The translations under genes and the position numbers were made by a program. The notes below the pieces were generated by a model, which was not told where the DNA came from, did no database searches, and was given only the letters and a program-made list of their open reading frames with translations. A stretch of 64,000 nt of DNA from Paenibacillus sp. SY21-1 (GTDB lineage: Bacteria > Bacillota > Bacilli > Paenibacillales > Paenibacillaceae). The DNA is taken from contig NZ_STGF01000001.1 of the NCBI RefSeq assembly GCF_005222705.1, positions 362,411 through 426,410 on the forward strand, given 5' to 3'. The stretch's first letter is position 1. Each line of letters opens with the position of its first letter. This document shows positions 35,211-44,399 of the stretch, in pieces.

Positions 35211-37334
35211 ATGTCAACCCTCTTAATCGGGGGCGTCCAACTGCCTGGAGCGACCGACTCAACCGCGCACGCTGCTCCCGACACCTCGGTCAGCAACAAA
35301 CAAAATTTCAGTACCGATGTCATTTATCAGCTATTTACGGATCGGTTTCACAACGGAAGCGCCGCAAACGATCCTACCGGCGGGGCTTTCAGCTCCGGCT
35401 GCACCAATCTGAGACTGTACTGCGGCGGTGATTGGCAGGGTATTACGGACAAAATAAACGCCAACTACTTCACCAACATGGGCATTACCGCACTATGGAT
35501 CTCACAACCGGTCGAAAATATTTTCTCCATTGTCAACTACTCCGGCACTTCCATAACCTCCTACCATGGCTACTGGGCCCGCGACTTCAAGAAAACGAAT
35601 CCCTATTTCGGCAGCTTTACGGATTTTGAGAATTTAATTAACGCCGCGCATGCCAAAAATATTAAAATCATAATCGACTTTGCTCCCAACCATACCTCGC
35701 CCGCCATGGAAACCGACGCCTCCTTCGCGGACAACGGCAGACTTTACAATAACGGCACGCTTCTCAGCGGATATACGGGCGATACGAACGGCCTTTTTCA
35801 TCACAATGGGGGCACCGACTTCTCCTCGCTTGAAAACGGCATCTACAAAAACCTCTACGATCTCGCTGATATTAATCACAATAAGTCGCAAATCGATACC
35901 TACTTCAAGGAAGCCATCAAGCTGTGGCTCGATCTTGGCATCGACGGCATACGTGTAGACGCGGTCAAGCATATGCCGTTCGGCTGGCAGAAAAACTGGA
36001 TGTCCTACATTAACGAATACAAGCCAGTCTTCACCTTCGGCGAGTGGTTCCTCGGCGTGAACGAGGTCGATCCGAACAATCATAAATTCGCGAATGAATC
36101 CGGCATGAGTCTGCTGGACTTCGAGTTCAACCAGAAGGTACGGCAAGTATTCCGGGACAATACGGACACGATGTATGGACTGGACAGCATGCTCTCCTCT
36201 ACTCAAACCAGCTATGCACAGGTCAATGATCAGGTCACCTTTATCGACAATCATGATATGGATCGCTTCAAAACAAGCAGCGTCAACAATCGACGCCTGG
36301 AGCTGGCGCTGGCGCTTACCCTCACCTCGCGGGGCGTGCCTGCCATCTACTACGGCACCGAGCATTATCAGACGGGCAATGGCGATCCCGCGAACCGCGG
36401 ACCAATGACTTCCTTCTCGGAAACGACTACCGCCTTTAACGTTATCAAAATCCTTGCCCCGCTGCGCAAATCAAATCCGGCTATTGCCTACGGGACAACA
36501 CAGCAGCGCTGGATCAATAATGACATCTACATTTACGAAAGAAAGTTCGGAAACAGCGTTGCCGTCGTAGCGATTAATCGCAACCTGTCGACCTCAGGCT
36601 CCATTGGCGGCCTACTCACCAGTCTGCCAGCAGGAACGTATACAGATGCGCTTGGCGGCCTGCTTGGCGGAAACCCTATTACGATAGGGGGCGGAGGAGC
36701 GGCTTCCACCTTCACCTTGGCTCCTGGCGCTGCAGCCGTATGGCAATCGACGCTTGAGCAGACAACACCGGCGCTCGGCCATGTAGGACCTGTTATGGGG
36801 AAGGCTGGCACGGTCGTAACGATTGACGGCCGCGGCTTCGGCGCAGCCAAAGGCACCGTGTATTTTGGCACAACAGCGGTTACGGGAGCCAACATTCTCA
36901 GCTGGGAGAATACGCAGATTAAAGTGCTCGCGCCAGCCATTGCCGCAGGTCTGCAACAGGTTAAAATCAGAACCTCAGGCGCTGTCGACAGCAACGCCTA
37001 TAACGGCTTTAATCTGCTGACCGGCTCTCAAATCTCTGTCCGCTTTATCGTCAATAACGCCACGACCGCACTCGGTCAAAACGTCTATCTGGTCGGCAAT
37101 ACGGCCGAGCTTGGCAATTGGGACCCCGCTAAAGCAGTAGGCCCTATGTTCAACCAGATTATAACCGCCTATCCGAGCTGGTACTTTGATGTAAGCGTTC
37201 CGGCAGGCACGGCGTTGCAGTTTAAATTCATTAAAAAGAACGGCTCAGCGGTAACCTGGGAAAGCGGCAGCAACCATACGTTCACATCGCCGGCTTCAGG
37301 AACGGCAACCGTTACCGTCAATTGGCAGCCATAG
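35211..37334 (+). CDS. Cyclomaltodextrin glucanotransferase (CGTase)
   Basis: 707 residues from the ATG at 35211. It cyclises starch to cyclodextrins. All five CGTase domains are present: A/B with the GH13 catalytic Asp in GIRVDAVKH (about 250), Glu in FGEWFLG (about 278) and Asp in FIDNHDMDR (about 349), then C, the IPT-type D domain ([22 protein letters not shown]) and the CBM20 starch-binding E domain ending VTVNWQP. The mature end [13 protein letters not shown] is as in Paenibacillus CGTases. The ATG at 35211 leaves a signal without positive charge; the proper start appears to be 35172, cut off by an in-frame TGA. So this may be a pseudogene, a read-through gene or a sequencing error. Confidence 0.9.
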   Translation: MSTLLIGGVQLPGATDSTAHAAPDTSVSNKQNFSTDVIYQLFTDRFHNGSAANDPTGGAFSSGCTNLRLYCGGDWQGITDKINANYFTNMGITALWISQPVENIFSIVNYSGTSITSYHGYWARDFKKTNPYFGSFTDFENLINAAHAKNIKIIIDFAPNHTSPAMETDASFADNGRLYNNGTLLSGYTGDTNGLFHHNGGTDFSSLENGIYKNLYDLADINHNKSQIDTYFKEAIKLWLDLGIDGIRVDAVKHMPFGWQKNWMSYINEYKPVFTFGEWFLGVNEVDPNNHKFANESGMSLLDFEFNQKVRQVFRDNTDTMYGLDSMLSSTQTSYAQVNDQVTFIDNHDMDRFKTSSVNNRRLELALALTLTSRGVPAIYYGTEHYQTGNGDPANRGPMTSFSETTTAFNVIKILAPLRKSNPAIAYGTTQQRWINNDIYIYERKFGNSVAVVAINRNLSTSGSIGGLLTSLPAGTYTDALGGLLGGNPITIGGGGAASTFTLAPGAAAVWQSTLEQTTPALGHVGPVMGKAGTVVTIDGRGFGAAKGTVYFGTTAVTGANILSWENTQIKVLAPAIAAGLQQVKIRTSGAVDSNAYNGFNLLTGSQISVRFIVNNATTALGQNVYLVGNTAELGNWDPAKAVGPMFNQIITAYPSWYFDVSVPAGTALQFKFIKKNGSAVTWESGSNHTFTSPASGTATVTVNWQP

Positions 37335-37383
37335 CTTAATTAGCCGGCATAGCTCCTGTAACCCTTTCATAGCGGCAAACGTC

Positions 37384-37427
37384 ACCCCCGTCACATGTCC
37401 ATCGGATATGCAACGGGGGGTTTCCTT
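37384..37427 (+). terminator. Terminator of CGTase
   Basis: ACCCCCGT pairs with ACGGGGGGT and is followed by TTCCTTTG, between convergent genes. Confidence 0.7.
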
Positions 37428-37432
37428 TGTAA

Positions 37433-38692
37433 TCAATTGTACTTGCGAACGGGACCAAACAGCAGACAAGCGACCGCTCCCACAAGGAGCATCAGCAAGC
37501 CTTGCCAGCCCAGAATGAGCTGCACCCCGTGCTTGTCTGCAAGCACAGAGCTTACGCCAAGGCCAAGAACGGGAGCGACGCTCGTAATTGCGCCCATAAA
37601 ACCGTAAATTCTTCCCTGCATTTCGATGCGGACTTCCGTTCTCAGAATAATTTGCATCAGCATGGTGCAAAAGGCGAACAAAATACCGCCAAGCAGAATA
37701 AACGGAAGTGCGGTCAGAGCGACATTCATTAAAGACAAGAAGTAGAAGATCGGACCAAGCAGCAGCAAGCCCATAAAAATAAGCCAGCCTCTGCGTTTCA
37801 GCTTTTTGGTCAAGCTGATGATTATTCCGGCTCCCAGCATATAGCCGAGCGGAATACACATTTCAATGAGTCCAAACGCAATGGGGCCGGCTTTCCAGAC
37901 ATGAATAGCCATAACCTGAATAAGCATCAGAGAAGACATGAAGAACATGATGAGCAGAGGATTAAGAAGAACGAGAGAACGAGTCAGCGGGTCGACAAGA
38001 ATGTAAGAGAGCCCCTGCCGCCACTCCTTCAGAAAGGAGGTTTTCTCCGAGCTCTGGGGCTGTGCTTGCGGCGAAGCGAATTTGCCTGCAGCAAGCACAC
38101 AGACAGCGGACAGAAGAAAGGTGGCGGAATTGGCAAGAATAGCCGTAAATCCTCCGAAAAGCGCAACGACTACGCCTGCCATAGAGAGGCCTGCGATTCG
38201 GGCGATGTTATCCGTCAGGTGTATAACGCTTGTTGCCTGCTGAACCCGCTCCCTTCCGACAAGATGAGTGACAGATGTATGAAAGGCAGGAGCTTGAAAG
38301 AGACTGGAGAATGCGGATAAGGTAACGAGCACAAGCATGACGATAAACGGCGCCTCCAGCAGAAAAAGACTGACGGCCAGCGTTGCGGCTACCGTTGCCC
38401 GGAGAAGATCGGATAGCAGCATGACCCTGCGGCGGTCCAGCAGGTCGGTAACCGTACCCGCGAAGGAGCCGAGCAATATATTTACGGCCATATAGCAAAT
38501 TTGAACAGCTGCCATCTGTTTGGCGCTTCCTGTCGTTTGCAGCACCCACAAACTTAGCGCCACACCGCTAAAGCAATCGCCAAAAACCGAAATGACATTG
38601 CCGCTCAGCAGCCAGATATAAGCCCTGTTGCGATGCAACGGCTTGCTGCCCGTCACGCCGGCAGCTTCGGCCGTCGAGTGTGAGACTTCCAA
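37433..38692 (-). CDS. MFS transporter (MFS_3, macrolide-efflux-like)
   Basis: 419 residues from a TTG at 38692, with only a distant AAAGGATGG upstream; an in-frame stop (TGA) lies 12 nt before, so no better start exists in frame and a small frameshift near the N-terminus is possible. Twelve helices and the motif DLLDRRRVMLLSDLLRA after helix 2 place it in the MefA-like MFS_3 group. It is last in the malEFG direction, 38 bp after the truncated GH13 gene. It could export something, perhaps an oligosaccharide or antibiotic; the link to glucan use is positional only. Confidence 0.8.
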   Translation of the reverse strand: MEVSHSTAEAAGVTGSKPLHRNRAYIWLLSGNVISVFGDCFSGVALSLWVLQTTGSAKQMAAVQICYMAVNILLGSFAGTVTDLLDRRRVMLLSDLLRATVAATLAVSLFLLEAPFIVMLVLVTLSAFSSLFQAPAFHTSVTHLVGRERVQQATSVIHLTDNIARIAGLSMAGVVVALFGGFTAILANSATFLLSAVCVLAAGKFASPQAQPQSSEKTSFLKEWRQGLSYILVDPLTRSLVLLNPLLIMFFMSSLMLIQVMAIHVWKAGPIAFGLIEMCIPLGYMLGAGIIISLTKKLKRRGWLIFMGLLLLGPIFYFLSLMNVALTALPFILLGGILFAFCTMLMQIILRTEVRIEMQGRIYGFMGAITSVAPVLGLGVSSVLADKHGVQLILGWQGLLMLLVGAVACLLFGPVRKYN

Positions 38693-38730
38693 ACGGATAG
38701 CCGTTCACCATCCTTTCTATCATCCAATGT

Positions 38731-39210
38731 TTATTTCAAAACTGCCGTCAAATACGGCGGCATGGACAGCTTCCCGTCCAGCAAGACCATTTCCTCCTTG
38801 ATATCCCGTTTATGGGCCTCCGCAATGAGCTCGCGCAAGTCCTCCATCGTCCCATAATCGGGGTCAATACGGTAATAATCGGTCACATCGTAACCGTGAT
38901 AGCTCGGCGATTCTGTAATCGGCATCAGCCAGAGCCCGCCCACTCCAAGCTCCTGCAAATAATCCAGCTTCTCTGTCACTCCTTTTAGATCTCCGATGCC
39001 ATCGCCATCCGTATCGTAGAATGAGCGGACCAAAATTTCATAATAGACGCAAGATGGCTGCTCATCCGCATCCCAGCTCACAGGCACTTCCTCATGAGGA
39101 GAAACGGAAGCAGGCTGTTCGGCGGTATTCTCTCCGCTAAAGCAGCCTGCAGAAAGAAGCGCTAGACCAAGCAGCGGCGCCGCAGTTGTGCGCAATTTCA
39201 GCCTCCTCAT
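38731..39210 (-). pseudogene. Internally deleted GH13 amylase lipoprotein
   Basis: 159 residues. A lipoprotein signal (LLSAGC, Cys about 23) is followed by the first part of a GH13 barrel ([48 protein letters not shown]), running normally to [11 protein letters not shown] where a family member would continue into VIMDLVINHTS. Instead it jumps to [21 protein letters not shown], which looks like the last strand of the C-terminal beta domain. All three catalytic acids are gone. The frame stays open, so this looks like an in-frame internal deletion of a gene that should be about three times longer. It overlaps malG by 4 bp and may still be made as a small lipoprotein. Confidence 0.78.
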
Positions 39211-40043
39211 CCCTTCGACGCGCCCGATGTGAGCCCCTGTACGAGAAACCGCTGCAGAAAGACGAACAGCAGGGTAATCGGTATGGCAATTAGCACGGCG
39301 CCGGCGGCGAACATGGTAAAGTTGCTATTCTGGAAGCTGTTGACCAAATCCCACATGCCAACGGCAAGCGTCCAATTCTCCTTGGTGCGCAGCACAAGCC
39401 TTGCAAATATAAAGTCGACCCATGCCCCCGTAAAGCTGGTCAGCGCGACATAAGTCAGAATCGGACGAGAGAGCGGCAGCATAATTTGGGTGAACACCGT
39501 TAGATGGCTTGCCCCGTCTATTCTTGCCGCTTCATCGAGACTCCGCGGAATCGTATCGAAAAAGCCTTTGACGATAAATCCGCCCAGCACGGCACCTGCC
39601 GAGTAGACGAGCACAAGCGCGGTATGCGTATCCAGCAGCTTAAGCTGAAGCAAAATAATATAAATAGCGATCAGGCTCATAAAGCTAGGGAACATGCCCA
39701 GCACCAGCATGGCGGTCAGTGCCGTCTTGCGTCCCCGAAACTGGAAGCGCGACATGGCATACATGCCGAGCGTAACGAGCGTAGTCGAGAATATCATCGT
39801 TAAAAAAGCGATCTTCAGGGTATTCAAATACCACCTGCCGTAGAGGAACGAAGGATTGTTGAATAGCTCGCGGTAATGGTCAAGCGTGAGCTCGCTAGGC
39901 CATAGGCTTTCGCTGTACAGAGCCGCGCCGGGCCGCAAAGAAGACAGGACAATCCACAATACGGGATATACCGCCAGAACCGTCAAAACGAGCAGAACGA
40001 TGTAGCTTAATCCCAGCCTTACGAAGCTTTTTTTGCGATTCAT
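39207..40043 (-). CDS. malG: Maltodextrin/cyclodextrin ABC transporter permease MalG
   Basis: 278 residues, six membrane helices. The EAA loop that contacts the ATPase is [25 protein letters not shown], and the C-terminus ends [14 protein letters not shown] as in MalG proteins. It overlaps malF by 4 bp and the truncated GH13 gene by 4 bp, so the operon is tightly packed. No ATP-binding subunit is encoded nearby; Bacillus relatives use a shared MsmX-type ATPase. Confidence 0.93.
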   Translation of the reverse strand: MNRKKSFVRLGLSYIVLLVLTVLAVYPVLWIVLSSLRPGAALYSESLWPSELTLDHYRELFNNPSFLYGRWYLNTLKIAFLTMIFSTTLVTLGMYAMSRFQFRGRKTALTAMLVLGMFPSFMSLIAIYIILLQLKLLDTHTALVLVYSAGAVLGGFIVKGFFDTIPRSLDEAARIDGASHLTVFTQIMLPLSRPILTYVALTSFTGAWVDFIFARLVLRTKENWTLAVGMWDLVNSFQNSNFTMFAAGAVLIAIPITLLFVFLQRFLVQGLTSGASKG

Positions 40044-41353
40044 TGAATCATATCCTCCTCTTTGAATGAGCGTGAACGACGGAAGTTCCAGATCGAGAAC
40101 GACGCTACAATCAGGAATATGATGATGCCGATAGCGGAAGCCATATTATATTTGCTGTTATCGAGCGTCAATTTGTACAGCCAGGTTACGAGCAGGTCGG
40201 TCGCCCCCGCGAACTGGTAATCCCCTTTGATCGGATTGCCGTTGGTGAGCAAAAAGATGACGTTAAAGTTGTTGATGTTGCCCGCAAACTGCATAATTAG
40301 CACAGGTGTTGTCGCGAACAGAATAAAAGGCATCGTAATAATGCGGAATTTCTGCAGCGTGGTCGCTCCGTCGACTTCGGCCGCTTCATATAGGTCGCGC
40401 GGAATAGACGTAAGCACTCCTAGAATAAGCACCATCGTAACCGGAATGCCCAGCCACATATTGACGACGATAACCGTCACTTTGGCCCAGAAGGGGTCCG
40501 TCAGCCACGGCAGTCCCTCCAAACCGAACGCCCGGAAATACTGGTTAATCGGTCCAAATTGACCGTTAAATAAATTTCTCATCAGCAGGAGCGAAATAAT
40601 TTGGGGAATCGCGTAAGGCAGGATGAACAGAGTTCGCCACAGCTTCTTGAAGCGGATGCCCTGCTGCTCGATTAACAACGCCACAAGCACGCCGCCAAAA
40701 TAAGTCGTTACGGTTGCCAGAACCGCCCAGATCAACGTCCACGTCAATACGCCAAAAAACGTATGGCTCCAGGTTTTGAGCTGCAGCAAATCGGTAAACG
40801 TCTTAAAGCCGACCCAGTCTACCAGCTTGGCTGGCGGAATATGGTCGGGAGCTGAGTAATTCGTAAAGGCAAGCATAACCGTAAAAATAATGGGTAATAT
40901 TGTAAAAAATAAAACGCCGAGCGAGGGGAAAAACAATAAAAACTGCGGAAAATATCGGTCTGCGGAGCCCCGTCTCAGGCTCAGTATGCTGCGGTCGCCG
41001 CCGGCGTCGTCGAAGGCTTTGCCCGTTCGGTAAGCATCATAGATATTTACAACGTAGATCATCAGAAAAACAAACAGGACAAAAAGAATAAGAAGTCCGT
41101 CAAGCATCAAGAAGATGGAGTGATCACCCTTGACCAATTGGCTGGATGCGCCTTGCTTCACGAATTTCTGCGTCTTTTCTCCAAGCGTCACAATGCCCCA
41201 TACAGCTGGACCAAGCCGCGGAACCAAATAAACAATACCAAGCGCGTAAACGAGCAGAAATGCAATCCCCTTCATCCATTGCCGGTTGTACATTTGGCCC
41301 AGCCCTTGTATCAGCACGGATAAAATCGTTGCGGTTGCCCTGTAATTCGTCAT
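40040..41353 (-). CDS. malF: Maltodextrin/cyclodextrin ABC transporter permease MalF
   Basis: 437 residues from the ATG at 41353, which follows GGGAGGAG; the upstream in-frame GTG is inside the ribosome site. The N-terminal extension with three helices before the permease core (GMALGIVYLVPRLG-like) and the EAA loop YEAAEVDGATTLQKFRIITMPFI are typical of MalF. Together with MalG it forms the membrane channel for linear and probably cyclic maltodextrins captured by the MalE-like lipoprotein. It is separated from malE by a strong hairpin. Confidence 0.93.
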   Translation of the reverse strand: MTNYRATATILSVLIQGLGQMYNRQWMKGIAFLLVYALGIVYLVPRLGPAVWGIVTLGEKTQKFVKQGASSQLVKGDHSIFLMLDGLLILFVLFVFLMIYVVNIYDAYRTGKAFDDAGGDRSILSLRRGSADRYFPQFLLFFPSLGVLFFTILPIIFTVMLAFTNYSAPDHIPPAKLVDWVGFKTFTDLLQLKTWSHTFFGVLTWTLIWAVLATVTTYFGGVLVALLIEQQGIRFKKLWRTLFILPYAIPQIISLLLMRNLFNGQFGPINQYFRAFGLEGLPWLTDPFWAKVTVIVVNMWLGIPVTMVLILGVLTSIPRDLYEAAEVDGATTLQKFRIITMPFILFATTPVLIMQFAGNINNFNVIFLLTNGNPIKGDYQFAGATDLLVTWLYKLTLDNSKYNMASAIGIIIFLIVASFSIWNFRRSRSFKEEDMIQ

Positions 41354-41374
41354 TGTCTCTGCTCCTCCCACTTT

Positions 41375-41407
41375 TTCATCCGCCGGAGCGGCGCTCCGGC
41401 GGATGAA
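41375..41407 (-). repeat. malE-malF intercistronic hairpin
   Basis: A perfect 15-bp stem, TTCATCCGCCGGAGC with GCTCCGGCGGATGAA, and a 3-nt loop. There is no U tract on the minus strand, so it probably protects the malE part of the mRNA or partly stops polymerase, giving more MalE than MalF/G. Confidence 0.75.
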
Positions 41408-41428
41408 CCCTTATAATCGCCTGCCGGC

Positions 41429-42733
41429 CTAGGAGGAAGAAATCGCTTCCTGGATCTGCTTAACCGCTTTGTCCAGGGATTCCTTAACATCCTTGCCCTC
41501 ATCCCAAATTTCCGCAATTCCTGCCGTAATCGGCCCCCATACATTGCCCATTTCCGGAATAGCCGGCATAGGCGTAGAATTGTTGAATTGCTCCAGGAAT
41601 GCTTTGGTAACCTCGTCATTGCTAATGGCCGGATCGGCTGCAGCTTCTGTATTGGATGGCAGCAGACCGTTAATTTCGAAGTTTTGGAGCTGAGCTTCTT
41701 TGGTTGAGAGGAAACGGGCGAACAGCTTGGAAGCGTTCGGGTACTGGGTGTTGGCATTTACGTAATAAGCTTTGACGCCCGAGAACGATACCATCGGCTT
41801 GCCGTTAATCGTCGGAAGCGGCGCAACGCCAAATTCCAGACCGGAGGTTGCTCTGTAATCAGCCAGCGCCCACGGCCCATTAATATCCATCGCGAGCGTA
41901 CCCGCTGTGAAGAGGCCTTTCTTAATATCATAGTTTACATCGCCCATTTTGAGCGGCAGCACCTTTTCCTTCAAGGTCTGCAAGAACTTGCCGCCCTCAA
42001 TAGAACCGTCATTGTTCAGCCCGATATCGTTTTTATCCGTATTCTCTTGACCGAACATGTAGCCGCCCGGGGTAACCAGGAACGCATAGTCATAATAGAA
42101 CTGCTGCAGCTCCCACATCAGCGCGAATTTGTTATTTTTCACATCGTTGAATGATTCGGCAAACGTAATGACCTCTTCCATGGTCTTTGGCGGGGTCGGC
42201 ATCAGCTTCTTGTTATAATACAGGGCATACGTTTCAACTGCGTACGGATAGCCGTATAGAACGTCCTCGAACGTAACGGCCTTGACCGCATTCTCGGCAT
42301 TTTCGCTGACCGTTTGCTCCTGGAACTCCTCATTCGGATAAATAAGGCCAGCCTGCGCAGCCCGGCCAATCTGGTCATGGGGGAATACGACAACGTCCGC
42401 GCCAAGACCGGCAGGGCCGTCGGTGGTCAGCTTCGTTACTTGGTCGGGCGGCGCCAGCTCCTCCATTTTTACAGATACGCCGTATTGCTGTTCAAACTCT
42501 TTGGCCAGCTGCTCGATGAAGGAGCGCTGATTCTTGTCTTCCCAAATCACCAAGCTCGCTCCCGCCTCCGGCTGCAAGCCCTCTGCAACCTCGCCGGTCG
42601 TCTGCGGACTTGCATCGTTGCCGGCGGGAGACGCATCAGGCGAAGGAGTAACGTTATTTCCTCCTCCGGAACTGCACGCTGCCAGCGTCACTACCATGAG
42701 GGATATTGCTGTCGTGCTCAACCATTTTTTCAT
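41429..42733 (-). CDS. malE: Maltodextrin/cyclodextrin-binding lipoprotein MalE
   Basis: 434 residues from the ATG at 42733, with AAAGGGG 8 nt upstream. Lipoprotein signal MKKWLSTTAISLMVVTLAAC (Cys about 20), a low-complexity SSGGGNN linker, then a MalE fold (LVIWEDKNQRSFIEQLAKEFEQQYGVSVKMEE; GPWALADYRATSGLEFGVAPLPTINGKPMVSFSGVKAYYVNANT). In this gene neighbourhood it probably binds cyclodextrins or isocyclomaltooligosaccharides as well as linear dextrins. It is the first gene of the malE-F-G unit, and a LacI-type palindrome lies 120 bp upstream. Confidence 0.93.
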   Translation of the reverse strand: MKKWLSTTAISLMVVTLAACSSGGGNNVTPSPDASPAGNDASPQTTGEVAEGLQPEAGASLVIWEDKNQRSFIEQLAKEFEQQYGVSVKMEELAPPDQVTKLTTDGPAGLGADVVVFPHDQIGRAAQAGLIYPNEEFQEQTVSENAENAVKAVTFEDVLYGYPYAVETYALYYNKKLMPTPPKTMEEVITFAESFNDVKNNKFALMWELQQFYYDYAFLVTPGGYMFGQENTDKNDIGLNNDGSIEGGKFLQTLKEKVLPLKMGDVNYDIKKGLFTAGTLAMDINGPWALADYRATSGLEFGVAPLPTINGKPMVSFSGVKAYYVNANTQYPNASKLFARFLSTKEAQLQNFEINGLLPSNTEAAADPAISNDEVTKAFLEQFNNSTPMPAIPEMGNVWGPITAGIAEIWDEGKDVKESLDKAVKQIQEAISSS

Positions 42734-42851
42734 CTTGCTTGCCCCTTTCAAATCTTCTTTTGGTCTGCCATTCATCGTCTGCGGCCCCTCTTTAGAAACG
42801 CTCCGACTGCCCGAAAAGCGCAAATCGACAGCTGATCCAAATCGTGCGCAT

Positions 42852-42865
42852 CGTTTGCGCAAACG
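42852..42865. promoter_or_regulatory. LacI-type operator upstream of malE
   Basis: CGTTTGCGCAAACG is a perfect 14-bp palindrome with the central CG of LacI-family sites. Related sequences ACGATTGCACAA (about 42999) and ACGATTGCAAAG (about 43168, near the regulator start) lie in the same gap, and CGTTTGCACAA occurs at 46324 before the IgtY-like gene. Confidence 0.7.
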
Positions 42866-42943
42866 TTTGTACACGAAGGGTCAAAAAAACACAAAACCGC
42901 GCTAAAATCGCCATACCTGCTCTTAAAAGGACCATTTAAACGA

Positions 42944-42956
42944 TGTAAGCGTTACA
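42944..42956. promoter_or_regulatory. cre-like palindrome in the malE/lacI gap
   Basis: TGTAAGCGTTACA is symmetric and resembles a CcpA site, but it is one base shorter than the usual 14-base cre. The rest of the 460-bp gap holds the LacI sites and a short ACCCA/TGGGT hairpin near 43011. Confidence 0.4.
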
Positions 42957-43193
42957 TTTGTGTGCCCCCATCATACAACATGAAAAATAAGTTGTAAAAA
43001 CGATTGCACAACCCATTTTGGGTGATTATGACATTTTTAAAGGTGGTTTCCTCTCGTTTTCACCATTTTCCTCTGTTTTACGAAAAATTTTAGAGGCTGA
43101 CAGGCTGGAGAAGGGTCTGCTATTTACAAGCCAAGGGGTATGGATTACCATTAAGCTATTCTGGTTCAAACGATTGCAAAGAGGTGTGCGTCA

Positions 43194-44210
43194 ATGGTCA
43201 CAATCAAGGATATCGCCAAATTGGCAGGCGTATCTCCCTCCACGGTATCACGGGTTGTATCCAATAGCCCCCGTATCAGCCGGGAGACAACGGACAAAAT
43301 TAAGCGCATTATGGATGAGCATGGCTACCACCCGAATGAGATGGCCAAAAGTCTTGTATCCAAAACGACTCATACATTGGGCATCATGCTGCCCAGACCG
43401 GCGGAGGAGCTGTTCCGCAACGATTTTTTCGGCGAGCTGCTGCGCGGCATTGTCACGCAATCCACACGCATGGGCTACGATCTTCTCATGACTACCGTTA
43501 CGGGCGAGCAAGATGAGCTCAACACGATTTCCCGTCTGGCACGGGGAAGAAGAGTAGATGGGCTTGTGCTGCTGGGCTCCCGCAGAGACGATCCGTTAAT
43601 CGCCTATTTGAGCGAAAATAAGTTTCCGTTCGTTGTCATCGGGCGCAGTGAAACGCATAAGGACGCGCTTATGGTCGATAACGACAATGTTCAAGCCTCC
43701 TATGATGCGACCAAGCACTTGATTACGCAGGGTCATACCCGTATCGGCTTTGTTAGCGGGCCCCCGAACCTGACTCTGTCGCATGACCGCTTGAAGGGTT
43801 ACCAGAAAGCCCTTTCAGAATCGGGTCTTGAGAGCAGAGCGGAATGGATCGTAGAGGGTGAATTCCTTCAGGAAAGCGGATTTCGCTCCATGTCTTTGTA
43901 TATGAGCATGCGGGAGCGCCCCACTGCGCTTGTCGCCATTGACGACAATGTCGCTTTTGGCGTGTTAAGCGGTCTTGCGGAGCTTGGTTACCGCGTTCCC
44001 GAGGATCTATGCCTCGTAGGATTTAACAACATTCCGTTGGCGGAGCTTGCGGCCCCCCCGCTCAGTTCTATCGACATCGGCACCTATCAGCTTGGCTACA
44101 CGGCCATTGTATCGCTGCTAAGACTCATTCAGGGAGAGAAGCCGCATCAGAACCCCATTCTGATCCCGCACAAGCTTGTCGTACGCGCTTCCTCGCTTCA
44201 TCACCTCTAA
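43194..44210 (+). CDS. LacI-family regulator of the maltodextrin genes (MalR-like)
   Basis: 338 residues. LacI helix-turn-helix VTIKDIAKLAGVSPSTVSRVV and hinge EMAKSLVSKTTHTLGIMLPR, then a periplasmic-binding-like sugar sensor ending in FNNIPLAELAAPPLSSIDI. AGAGGTG lies 7 nt before the ATG. It diverges from malE and is followed by the cyclomaltodextrinase gene on the same strand. The palindrome CGTTTGCGCAAACG in front of malE fits its DNA-binding class, so it probably represses malEFG and perhaps itself until a maltodextrin binds. Confidence 0.92.
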   Translation: MVTIKDIAKLAGVSPSTVSRVVSNSPRISRETTDKIKRIMDEHGYHPNEMAKSLVSKTTHTLGIMLPRPAEELFRNDFFGELLRGIVTQSTRMGYDLLMTTVTGEQDELNTISRLARGRRVDGLVLLGSRRDDPLIAYLSENKFPFVVIGRSETHKDALMVDNDNVQASYDATKHLITQGHTRIGFVSGPPNLTLSHDRLKGYQKALSESGLESRAEWIVEGEFLQESGFRSMSLYMSMRERPTALVAIDDNVAFGVLSGLAELGYRVPEDLCLVGFNNIPLAELAAPPLSSIDIGTYQLGYTAIVSLLRLIQGEKPHQNPILIPHKLVVRASSLHHL

Positions 44211-44280
44211 AAAATCAGGCTAGCCAATTTCATCATCCTCATGTATAATGGGGCCAAATCATAAAGGCAATGCTACCCAA

Positions 44281-44325
44281 AAGGTACAACCTCGGCAGAA
44301 AACAGGCTGAAGGTGTGCCTTTTTT
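44281..44325 (+). terminator. Terminator between the LacI gene and cyclomaltodextrinase
   Basis: AAGGTACA.CCTC pairs (with G-U pairs) with GAAGGTGTGCCTT and runs into TTTTTTC. Because it lies 75 nt before the next start codon it could also be a leader attenuator. Confidence 0.65.
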
Positions 44326-44399
44326 CTATGACTAGACGAGGCTGCTCTTACTCCTGTGTTCTGCCCATGATTTATTTCAAAACCTAAGGAGTGTTGTTC

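Noticed and set aside
42944..42956. Definite cre (CcpA) site
   Set aside because: The palindrome has 13 bases instead of 14, so it misses consensus positions; kept at low confidence.
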